Assembly (NCBI GenBank): GCA_030535815.1
Contig: JAUNRD010000161.1
Span: 1 to 5,147, forward strand
Source: Clostridia bacterium
GTDB lineage: Bacteria; Bacillota; Clostridia; CAKSNL01; HGM11501
DNA length: 5,147 nt
Reading direction: 5' to 3'
In this document: in pieces, positions 1 to 5,147 of the stretch
Position numbering within the stretch: position 1 is the first letter of the stretch
Layout: each line of letters opens with the position of its first letter
Notes under the pieces: generated by a model
What the model saw: only the letters and a program-made list of their open reading frames with translations
Told to the model about the DNA's origin: nothing
Database searches by the model: none
Translations under genes and position numbers: made by a program

Positions 1-726
1 CAATGTTATGGGCACGGCAATCTTCACAATATTGATAAGCACTCTCTTTGTCGAAAGAGCAGTCTTTTCCGATTTCTTTTCATGCTTTCTTCCTTTTATA
101 TAATATCCTAACAGGAACAATATTCCAAGTACACTTCCCACCGTTACGCCAAAAATAGCACCTGCGGAAGCGTACATTTTCCCCATAGGAAGCAACATAT
201 ACGCTAGAGAAAGTCCCACAAAAAGTTTACAGATAGCTTCTATTACTTCACTTATTGCCGTAGGAAGCATATTTCCCTGTCCCTGGACATAACCTCTGAA
301 TGCGCTCATTCCGGCAACAAAGAAAAGACTTGGACTCATGGCTATCATGGTAATATAAGCATCAGAATAGCCTAAAAGTCCTGAAAAAAGTTTCGAGCCG
401 ACACCAAGCACAATACTTCCTATTCCTCCTATAGTCAGAAGAAGCTTAAGTGAAACACTCAATATCTTTTTGGAACCATCATAATCTCCCCTGGAGTCAG
501 ACTCTGCCACAAGCTTGGATATAGCTGTAGGAAGACCTGCCGTAGATACTACGAAAAGCAGATTATATATCATATACGATGTATTATAAAGGGCCATTCC
601 GTCAGTCTGAAGCACAAATGTATCCAGCGGAATTTTGAAAACTGCTCCGATTATTTTAACCAGGATATTTGCTATGGCTATAATCATAGCACCTTCTATA
701 AATCCCATTTTTTTATTTTTTCCCAT
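1..726 (-). CDS. SpoVB/YtgP-type polysaccharide or lipid-linked precursor flippase, N-terminal 242 codons (runs off left edge)
   Basis: Integral membrane protein of the MOP (MATE/MurJ/Wzx) exporter superfamily. Members move lipid-linked envelope precursors across the cytoplasmic membrane. The frame is open from the ATG at 726 to base 1, giving 242 residues of a protein normally about 500 or more long, so the C-terminal half is missing because of the window edge. Visible family signs are EGAMIIAIANILVKIIGAVF (about 11-30), the first membrane segment followed by KIPL; GMALYNTSYMIYNLL (43-57); STAGLPTAISKLVAE (61-75); and FRGYVQGQGNMLPTAISEVIE (143-163), the RGY.QG..NM.PTAISQ-type signature of SpoVB/YtgP proteins. 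About six hydrophobic segments are visible, then a basic loop (KGRKHEKKSEK, 211-221). The start is fixed by a Shine-Dalgarno AGAGGTG just upstream. The family is clear, but the substrate is not: sporulation-specific SpoVB, peptidoglycan-type and capsule-type relatives cannot be separated from this half. It is separated from rarA by a terminator and seems to be its own unit. Confidence 0.9.
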   Translation of the reverse strand, partial: MGKNKKMGFIEGAMIIAIANILVKIIGAVFKIPLDTFVLQTDGMALYNTSYMIYNLLFVVSTAGLPTAISKLVAESDSRGDYDGSKKILSVSLKLLLTIGGIGSIVLGVGSKLFSGLLGYSDAYITMIAMSPSLFFVAGMSAFRGYVQGQGNMLPTAISEVIEAICKLFVGLSLAYMLLPMGKMYASAGAIFGVTVGSVLGILFLLGYYIKGRKHEKKSEKTALSTKRVLINIVKIAVPITL

Positions 727-730
727 AGGA

Positions 731-737
731 CACCTCT
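731..737 (-). promoter_or_regulatory. Ribosome binding site of the flippase gene
   Basis: On the minus strand this reads AGAGGTG, four bases before the ATG at 726. It supports the first ATG over the second in-frame ATG at codon 7. The segment between the candidate promoter and this site is strongly A-rich on the minus strand, which suits an unstructured leader. Confidence 0.7.
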
Positions 738-774
738 TTTTTTATTTTTTTGAATAAAAGCCATCTTTCCGGGT

Positions 775-802
775 ATTATAATAAATGTGTGGTGACACAC
801 AA
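775..802 (-). promoter_or_regulatory. Candidate sigma-A-type promoter of the flippase gene
   Basis: On the minus strand a perfect -10 hexamer TATAAT (775-780) is preceded, after a 16-base spacer, by a partial -35 TTGTGT (797-802, matching TTGACA in its first three bases). Transcription would begin near 768 and leave a leader of about 40 bases before the ATG at 726. The -10 is good and the -35 is poor, as is common for promoters that rely on or are blocked by a regulator. A palindrome (786-801) overlaps the spacer and most of the -35. Seen: the hexamers and spacing. Inferred: that it is active. Confidence 0.5.
786..801. promoter_or_regulatory. Candidate operator: 16-base palindrome over the flippase promoter
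   Basis: The sequence TGTGTG-GTGA-CACACA has perfect 6-base arms around a 4-base centre. It lies between and over the -35 and -10 elements of the candidate minus-strand promoter, the usual place for a repressor site. It matches eight of the ten defined bases of the Crp/Fnr-type pattern TGTGA-N6-TCACA, but this is only a resemblance; GntR- and other dimeric regulators also bind such repeats. No regulator gene is in the window to pair with it. Confidence 0.35.
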
Positions 803-830
803 GTCTTTTTCATTATTCCCTTCTCCAATA

Positions 831-849
831 TTACAGCCATGCGCTGTAA
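831..849. repeat. Inverted repeat TTACAGC-N5-GCTGTAA
   Basis: Perfect 7-base arms (831-837 and 843-849) flank the 5-base centre CATGC. It lies between the terminator hairpin and the candidate flippase promoter, ending about 28 bases upstream of that promoter's -35. It has no U-tract on either strand, so it is not itself a terminator. It could be a second protein-binding site or a hairpin in a transcript crossing the gap. Confidence 0.5.
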
Positions 850-853
850 ACAG

Positions 854-892
854 AAAGAGTTTCCTTATCAACAAGGAACTCTTTTTGTTTTT
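854..892. terminator. Intrinsic terminator downstream of rarA, possibly bidirectional
   Basis: Arms AAAGAGTTTCCTT (854-866) and AAGGAACTCTTT (873-884) pair over 12 base pairs with one bulged T and a 6-base loop. In the direction of rarA the hairpin begins 6 bases after the stop codon, is preceded by an A-tract, and is followed only by the weak tract CTGTTTAC beyond the last stem U's. In the plus direction it is followed by TTTTTGTTTTT, a much better U-tract. It is well placed to end the rarA transcript and to insulate the flippase gene, and it could also stop plus-strand transcription. Confidence 0.7.
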
Positions 893-2153
893 ATCCTTTT
901 ATTTTATCAAAATAAGCCTTTAATGACTGCTCAAACTTATTTTCTCCCGGTTCATAATATTTTCTGTCCTTAATTTCATCCGGCAGATACTGCTGAGCCA
1001 CGTAATGATTAGGATAGCTGTGCGGGTATTTATAGGTAAGCCCTCTTCCCATTTTAGCTGCTCCGCTGTAGTGGGAATCCTTAAGATGAGGCGGAATATC
1101 TCCTGTATTTCCTGCAGCCAAATCAGACATTGCCGCATCAATTGCCATAATGGCACTGTTGGACTTAGGTGCCGTTGCAAGAAGCAGTGTTGCCTCTGCA
1201 AGGGGAATCCTTGCCTCAGGAAAACCAAGCTGAAAAGCTGCATCCACGCAGGACTTTACTATACCTATAGCCTGAGGATAGGCTAATCCCACGTCCTCTG
1301 CTGCAATTACCAGAAGACGCCTTGCAATAATCTGTAAATCGTCGGATGACACAAGCCTTGCAAGATAGTGCATCGCTGCATCGGGGTCGCTCCCTCTTAT
1401 AGATTTCTGGAAAGCACTTATTATATCGTAATGACTGTCCCCGTCCTTATCGTATCTTAACGCCTTTTTCTGTGTGCAATCCTCAGCGGTCTTAAGTGTT
1501 ACGTGAACCCTTCCGTCCGAATCGGGATTTGCTGCAAGCATACATACCTCAACGGAGTTAAGCGCTTTTCTCACATCGCCTCCCGAAAGATGGGCAATGT
1601 GAGCAATTGCATCATCGTCAAATACCACGTTACGCTCACCGGCAACAATTCCTATTGCCCTTCTTACGGCTTTTTCTGTCTCAGAAGGCGAAACCTCCTT
1701 GAACTCAAATACGGTACAGCGGGACAAAATAGCGTTATATATGTAAAAATAGGGATTCTCCGTGGTGCTGGCAATAAGAGTTATCTTCCCGTTTTCTATA
1801 AATTCAAGAAGAGACTGCTGTTGCTTTTTATTGAAGTTCTGAATCTCGTCAAGATATAAAAGAACCCCATCCATTCCCAGCATGGAATCAAGCTCATTTA
1901 TTATGCTTTTAATATCGCTTACGCCCGCAGTTGTGGCATTTAAGCGGTAAAGCCTCTTATTGCTCTTTTCGGCGGCAATATTGGCAACCGTGGTTTTACC
2001 TGTTCCCGAAGGGCCGTAGAATATCATATTGGAAATATTCCCGGACTCCAAAATATTGCGAAGAGCCTTTCCTTCAGATAAAAGATGTTCCTGTCCCACA
2101 ACGTCTGATATATCGGTCGGACGCATTCTGTCCGCCAGCGGTCTTGATGCCAT
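891..2153 (-). CDS. rarA: Replication-associated recombination protein A (RarA/MgsA, WRIP1 family AAA+ ATPase)
   Basis: A cytosolic AAA+ ATPase of the clamp-loader clade that acts at stalled or damaged replication forks and binds single-stranded DNA and SSB as a tetramer. The protein has 420 residues, a normal full length for the family. In order: an N-terminal SRPLADRMRPT...VVGQEHLL segment typical of RarA and RuvB-like ATPases; Walker A GPSGTGKTT (47-55); Walker B LLYLDEI (98-104, D102/E103); sensor 1 TTEN (130-133); arginine-finger motif SRC (144-146, R145); sensor 2 GGDVRKALN (191-199, R195). The C-terminal tetramerisation domain follows, with RRLLVIAAEDVGLA (278-291), LLLATAPKSN (323-332) and DIPPHLKD (352-359). 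No key residue is missing. The ATG at 2153 has a strong GGAGG site 6 bases upstream. The gene follows glyA after a 67-base gap with a hairpin and ends in a terminator. A RuvB or DnaX identity is ruled out by the specific C-terminal domain. Confidence 0.97.
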   Translation of the reverse strand: MASRPLADRMRPTDISDVVGQEHLLSEGKALRNILESGNISNMIFYGPSGTGKTTVANIAAEKSNKRLYRLNATTAGVSDIKSIINELDSMLGMDGVLLYLDEIQNFNKKQQQSLLEFIENGKITLIASTTENPYFYIYNAILSRCTVFEFKEVSPSETEKAVRRAIGIVAGERNVVFDDDAIAHIAHLSGGDVRKALNSVEVCMLAANPDSDGRVHVTLKTAEDCTQKKALRYDKDGDSHYDIISAFQKSIRGSDPDAAMHYLARLVSSDDLQIIARRLLVIAAEDVGLAYPQAIGIVKSCVDAAFQLGFPEARIPLAEATLLLATAPKSNSAIMAIDAAMSDLAAGNTGDIPPHLKDSHYSGAAKMGRGLTYKYPHSYPNHYVAQQYLPDEIKDRKYYEPGENKFEQSLKAYFDKIKG

Positions 2154-2159
2154 AAATTG

Positions 2160-2167
2160 CCTCCTTT
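2160..2167 (-). promoter_or_regulatory. Ribosome binding site of rarA
   Basis: The minus strand reads AAAGGAGG, 6 bases before the ATG at 2153, close to a perfect anti-16S match. It lies just 3 bases beyond the U-run of the glyA-rarA hairpin, so rarA translation is independent of glyA. Confidence 0.85.
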
Positions 2168-2170
2168 CTT

Positions 2171-2208
2171 AAAAATCTCTTTGCCAAAGCCCGTGGCTTT
2201 GGCAAAGA
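2171..2208 (-). terminator. Rho-independent terminator or attenuating hairpin between glyA and rarA
   Basis: A perfect 14-base-pair stem (2178-2191 with 2195-2208) closes on the 3-base loop CGT (plus strand). In the direction of transcription it is followed after two bases (GA) by five U's (2175-2171). It lies 12 bases after the glyA stop. The stem is GC-rich enough at the tip (GGCTTTGGC) to be strong, while the U-run is short, which suggests partial termination that lowers rarA expression relative to glyA. No convincing -10 lies between this hairpin and rarA, so rarA likely depends on read-through. Confidence 0.7.
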
Positions 2209-2220
2209 AAATGTCAACTA

Positions 2221-3456
2221 TTAATAAAGAGGATATTTGTCGCAAAGAGCCTTGACTCTCGCTCTTGCCTCGTCGTACTTTGATTCGTCGCCCAGCGCCG
2301 CAATCTTTATGATTTTAGCAATTTCTCTCATGTCCTCTTCCTTGAAGCCTCTTGTTGTAACGGCAGGGCTTCCGAGACGAATGCCGCTTGTTACAAAGGG
2401 CTTTTCGGGATCGAAGGGTATTGCATTCTTGTTGCAGGTTACGCCGATGTCGTCAAGTCTTCTTTCAAGCTCCTTACCGGTAAGGGAGAACTTTCTTACG
2501 TCCACCAGCATAAGGTGGTTGTCTGTTCCGCCGGATACGATGTCAAAACCTTCTTCGATAAGGCTTTCTGCAAGTGTTTTTGCATTTTTGATAACCTGCG
2601 CCTGATATTCCTTAAATTCCTCGGAAAGAGCTTCCTTAAAGCACATAGCCTTACCGGCAATAACGTGCATTAAAGGTCCGCCCTGGATACCGGGGAATAT
2701 TGCCTTGTCGATTCTCTTGGCAAGCTCTTCATCGTTTGTTAAGATAAGGCCGCCTCTGGGTCCTCTTAAAGTCTTGTGGGTTGTGGTTGTAACAACGTCC
2801 GCATATTCTACGGGATTGGGATGAAGTCCTGCCGCAACAAGACCTGCAATGTGAGCCATGTCAACCATTAAATATGCGCCCACTTCCTTTGCTATTTCGG
2901 AAAAACGTGCAAAGTCGATGGTTCTTGAATATGCGCTGGCGCCTGCTAAAATCATTTTAGGCTTTACTTCAAGGGCAATTCTTCTTACCTCGTCATAATC
3001 AATCATACCGGTTTCTTCCGAAACACCATAGGGCACAACATTAAAATATTTACCGGACATATTAACAGGAGAGCCGTGGCTTAAGTGTCCTCCGTGTGCA
3101 AGGTTCATTCCCATATAGGTATCACCGGGCTCAAGTAATGCGAAAAATACTGCCATATTTGCCTGAGCGCCGCTGTGGGGCTGAACGTTTGCAAACTTTG
3201 CACCGAAAAGCTCCTTCGCTCTGTCGCGGGCTAAATCTTCAACAACATCAACGTGTTCGCATCCGCCGTAATAGCGCTTTCCGGGATAGCCCTCTGCATA
3301 TTTGTTCGTAAGGGGTGAACCCATTGCTTCCATCACTTCTCGTGTAACAAAGTTTTCGGATGCAATAAGCTCTATTTTATTCTGCTGTCTTTTAACTTCG
3401 TTTTCAATTGCCTCTGCAAGGGCCGGATCTACTTTAGAAACTCTTTCTGTAAACAT
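2221..3456 (-). CDS. glyA: Serine hydroxymethyltransferase
   Basis: A cytosolic PLP enzyme that converts serine and tetrahydrofolate to glycine and 5,10-methylenetetrahydrofolate, the main entry to one-carbon metabolism for purines, thymidylate and methionine. At 411 residues it is normal bacterial GlyA length (Escherichia coli 417). Visible landmarks: IELIASENF (28-36); NKYAEGYPGKRYYGGCEHVD (51-70) with the substrate-site tyrosines; QPHSGAQANMAV (92-103); HGGHLSHG (121-128); VDMAHIAGLVA (198-208) with the PLP-contacting D199 and H202; VVTTTTHKTLRGPRGG (221-236) with the Schiff-base lysine K228; and TSGIRLGSPAVTTRG (356-370) with R360, expected to bind the substrate carboxylate. All catalytic residues are present. 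Its ATG overlaps the mrnC stop (TAATG) and its Shine-Dalgarno lies inside mrnC, so it is cotranscribed and probably translationally coupled. No sign of a glycine riboswitch is seen, and none could fit in this overlap. Confidence 0.99.
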   Translation of the reverse strand: MFTERVSKVDPALAEAIENEVKRQQNKIELIASENFVTREVMEAMGSPLTNKYAEGYPGKRYYGGCEHVDVVEDLARDRAKELFGAKFANVQPHSGAQANMAVFFALLEPGDTYMGMNLAHGGHLSHGSPVNMSGKYFNVVPYGVSEETGMIDYDEVRRIALEVKPKMILAGASAYSRTIDFARFSEIAKEVGAYLMVDMAHIAGLVAAGLHPNPVEYADVVTTTTHKTLRGPRGGLILTNDEELAKRIDKAIFPGIQGGPLMHVIAGKAMCFKEALSEEFKEYQAQVIKNAKTLAESLIEEGFDIVSGGTDNHLMLVDVRKFSLTGKELERRLDDIGVTCNKNAIPFDPEKPFVTSGIRLGSPAVTTRGFKEEDMREIAKIIKIAALGDESKYDEARARVKALCDKYPLY

Positions 3457-3881
3457 TATTTTTCCTCCGTTTTAATTATTTCATATGAACGGTCAAGTAA
3501 AAAGTTCAGCTGTTCATTGTTTTTGCATAAGTACAAATATCCGATTAAAGCTTCAAAGCCTGTGGCGTGACGGTAGGTCGTAACATCAGCATTTTTCGCA
3601 GTAGTATAGCTTTTTGCATTTCTGCCTCGTTTATATACCGCTTCCTCTTCCTCTGTAAGAATCGGCAAAAGTGCATGAATCGCATCGCTTTGCGCCTTTG
3701 CCTTAACAAACCTTGAGCAAATCTTATGAAGCTCATTTACCTTTTTATCGCCTGCTGCCATTATCCTTGTCCTTATATACAAGGTATGAACCGAGTCCCC
3801 GATATAGGCAAGGGCCAATGGCGAATAGCTTTTTACGTTTTCCGGCGTAAAGCCGAAAGCCTCGCTCATGCTTTTTTCCAT
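3456..3881 (-). CDS. mrnC: Mini-ribonuclease 3 (Mini-III), 23S rRNA maturation
   Basis: A small RNase III-like endonuclease with the catalytic domain only and no double-stranded RNA-binding domain. In Bacillus it trims the double-stranded stem of the 23S rRNA precursor as a dimer. The 141 residues match the family (B. subtilis 143). Visible motifs: SPLALAYIGDSVHTLYIR (20-37) carrying the catalytic D29; ELHKICSRFVKAKAQ (50-64); EEEEAVYKRGRNAKS (77-91); and ATGFEALIGYLYL (106-118) with the second catalytic acid E110. The gene directly follows cysS, the classical Firmicute order. Two starts are possible: the ATG at 3881, which overlaps cysS by 16 bases and has AGGGTG 4 bases upstream, or the ATG at 3869 (Met5), which gives a 4-base ATGA overlap but has almost no Shine-Dalgarno. 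The first is chosen for its ribosome site; the choice does not affect the domain. Confidence 0.95.
   Translation of the reverse strand: MEKSMSEAFGFTPENVKSYSPLALAYIGDSVHTLYIRTRIMAAGDKKVNELHKICSRFVKAKAQSDAIHALLPILTEEEEAVYKRGRNAKSYTTAKNADVTTYRHATGFEALIGYLYLCKNNEQLNFLLDRSYEIIKTEEK
3464..3468 (-). promoter_or_regulatory. Ribosome binding site of glyA inside the mrnC 3' end
   Basis: The minus strand reads GGAGG, 7 bases before the glyA ATG at 3456, embedded in the last codons of mrnC (encoding Thr-Glu-Glu). It fixes the glyA start and lets ribosomes finishing mrnC re-initiate on the overlapping TAATG. Confidence 0.9.
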
Positions 3882-5147
3882 TTTACACCCTGAGCTGTAT
3901 CTTCTAAAACGATACCCATAGCCTTAAGCTCATCTCTTATTTCATCGGCTCTCTTATAGTTTTTCTCACTTCTTGCCTTTGTTCTTTCGGCAATTAAAGC
4001 TTCAACCTTTTCAGATAAGTCTTCCTTTTCTTCCTTTACAATTACTCCGAGAACGGAGCAAAGTTCTTCTATTGTGTCCTTAGCGTATGCAAGTCCTTCT
4101 TTAGAAAGATTGTTTGCATTCGAATTAGCTTCCTTAACTGCATCGAAAATTGCGGCAATACCGTCTGCTGTGTTAAGGTCGTCATCCATTCCCTTACGGA
4201 ATGCTTCCTTAAAGGAATCCATCTTTGCCTTAAATTCGTCTGTTACGCCCTCTTCTTTTGCGTTTTCCATTAAAAATTCAAGATTGGAAACGCAGGTTGT
4301 AATTCTTTCAAGACCGCTCTTTGATGCTTCCATAAGTTCATCCGAGAAGTTCATGGGGCTTCTGTAATGAGCACTTAAAAGGAAGAATCTTATTACGTTG
4401 TAGCTGTATTTTGCCGCAACATCACGAACGGTAAAGAAGTTATTAAGTGACTTTGACATTTTTCTGTTATCAACATTTATATATGCGTTGTGCATCCAGT
4501 AATTTACAAAGTTACAGCCGTTTGCACATTCACTTTGCGCAATTTCGTTGGTGTGATGAGGGAAGATAAGGTCAATTGCACCTCCGTGGATGTCGATGTT
4601 TTTACCTAAATACTTTGTGCTCATGGCGCTGCATTCAATGTGCCAGCCGGGTCTTCCCTTGCCCCAGGGGCTGTCCCAGTAAGGCTCTCCCGGCTTTACA
4701 GCCTTCCAGAGTGCAAAGTCAAGAGGAGACTTCTTTCTTTCGTCAACATCAATTCTTGCACCGCTTCTTAAATCGTCAAGGCTCTGGTGAATGAGCTTAC
4801 CGTAGTTTTCGCACTTTTCAACCTCGAAATAAACGTCGCCTTCCACCTCGTAGGCATAACCCTTTTCCACAAGCTCGGAAACGATTTCGATAATTGCATC
4901 AATATTCTCCGTCGCCTTGGGGTGTACTGTTGCCTTCTTTATGTTAAGTCCCTCTGCGTCGGTAAAATATTCCTCTATGTACTTTTCGGCAATTTCCTTA
5001 ACGGTTGTACCGTCCTCGTTTGCCTTCTTTATCATTTTATCGTCAATATCGGTAAAGTTCTGAACGAAGTTTACCTTGTAGCCCACGTATTCAAGATAAC
5101 GGCGAAGAGTGTCGAATACAACGAACATTCTCGCATTACCTATGTGG
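3866..5147 (-). CDS. cysS: Cysteinyl-tRNA synthetase, lacking only the N-terminal segment beyond the right edge
   Basis: A class I aminoacyl-tRNA synthetase that charges tRNA-Cys in the cytosol. The frame stays open to the right edge: upstream of the Met codon at 5128 the codons read H-I-G-N-A-R, the HIGH-type ATP-binding signature, so that Met is internal and roughly 35-40 residues lie outside the window. Numbering from that Met: TDIDDKMI (26-33); the zinc ligand C166 in GWHIECSAMS (161-170); H191 and E195 in FPHHTNEIAQSE (189-200), completing the zinc site with a cysteine expected in the missing part; KMSKS (223-227); then the helical DALR-type and anticodon-binding regions, ending in the family-typical LEDTAQGVKWK (408-418). 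The tail KARSEKNYKRADEIRDELKAMGI (385-407) is also characteristic. The stop overlaps the start region of mrnC, showing cotranscription. An upstream T-box or promoter, if any, is outside the window. Confidence 0.98.
   Translation of the reverse strand, partial: HIGNARMFVVFDTLRRYLEYVGYKVNFVQNFTDIDDKMIKKANEDGTTVKEIAEKYIEEYFTDAEGLNIKKATVHPKATENIDAIIEIVSELVEKGYAYEVEGDVYFEVEKCENYGKLIHQSLDDLRSGARIDVDERKKSPLDFALWKAVKPGEPYWDSPWGKGRPGWHIECSAMSTKYLGKNIDIHGGAIDLIFPHHTNEIAQSECANGCNFVNYWMHNAYINVDNRKMSKSLNNFFTVRDVAAKYSYNVIRFFLLSAHYRSPMNFSDELMEASKSGLERITTCVSNLEFLMENAKEEGVTDEFKAKMDSFKEAFRKGMDDDLNTADGIAAIFDAVKEANSNANNLSKEGLAYAKDTIEELCSVLGVIVKEEKEDLSEKVEALIAERTKARSEKNYKRADEIRDELKAMGIVLEDTAQGVKWKKA
3886..3891 (-). 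promoter_or_regulatory. Weak ribosome binding site favouring the longer mrnC start
   Basis: The minus strand reads AGGGTG, 4 bases before the ATG at 3881 and 16 before the alternative ATG at 3869. The spacing suits only the former. The site is imperfect, so mrnC translation may lean on ribosomes arriving from cysS. Confidence 0.4.

Noticed and set aside
742..840. Short minus-strand reading frame upstream of the flippase gene (32 codons from 840, or 23 from the ATG at 813 beginning MKKTCVSP), with purine-rich GGAGAAGGG upstream of the inner ATG; possible leader peptide.
   Set aside because: It spans the candidate promoter and operator (775-802), so it would not be on the flippase transcript. 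It has no recognisable domain, signal peptide or membrane segment. Conservation across relatives would be needed to revive it.
785..973. Plus-strand frame of 62 codons beginning MCGDTQVFF.
   Set aside because: It runs through the terminator hairpin and into the rarA 3' end, has no ribosome site, and its composition is that of AT-rich antisense sequence.
2212..2217. Consensus -35 hexamer TTGACA on the minus strand just after the glyA stop, suggesting a rarA promoter.
   Set aside because: At 16-18 bases downstream the sequence lies in the GC-rich hairpin tip (CACGGGCT), with nothing like a -10 element. Probably chance.
2237..2605. Plus-strand open frame of 122 codons opposite glyA, with similar frames opposite cysS (4074-4367) and rarA (1503-1859).
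   Set aside because: These are antisense shadows of strongly conserved genes. They have no family motifs and no ribosome sites of note.
5128..5128. Taking the Met at 5128 as the start of cysS.
   Set aside because: The codons immediately upstream spell the HIGNAR active-site motif in the same frame, so this Met is internal and the gene continues past the window edge.

Overview
The window is a stretch of low-to-moderate GC bacterial chromosome. All five recognisable genes are on the minus strand, so transcription runs from the right edge to the left edge. The gene set (cysS next to the Mini-III RNase gene mrnC, a SpoVB/YtgP-type flippase, strong GGAGG-type Shine-Dalgarno sites) points to a Firmicute, most likely an anaerobic clostridium of the Lachnospiraceae type. 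The phylum is well supported; the family is an inference from style and was not tested by a search.

Layout in transcription order: cysS (cysteinyl-tRNA synthetase, 5' end cut off by the window edge), mrnC (23S rRNA maturation), glyA (serine hydroxymethyltransferase), a 67-base gap filled by a long hairpin terminator, rarA (replication-associated recombination ATPase), a 164-base intergenic region with several palindromes, and the first 242 codons of a SpoVB/MurJ-superfamily lipid flippase that runs off the left edge. cysS, mrnC and glyA are packed with stop/start overlaps and are almost certainly one transcript. rarA has a strong ribosome binding site of its own but sits behind a hairpin, so it is probably expressed by read-through. 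The flippase gene appears to have its own promoter.

Functionally the cysS-mrnC-glyA group links tRNA charging, rRNA processing and serine/glycine/one-carbon metabolism, all growth-linked functions. The rest is housekeeping (replication-fork maintenance) and envelope polymer export.

I found no mobile element, CRISPR array, tRNA or rRNA, and no convincing new multi-gene system. The parts worth a second look are non-coding: the 727-890 gap, with a near-perfect operator-like palindrome over a candidate promoter, a second palindrome, and a terminator whose better U-tract faces the opposite strand; and the palindromic hairpin between glyA and rarA.
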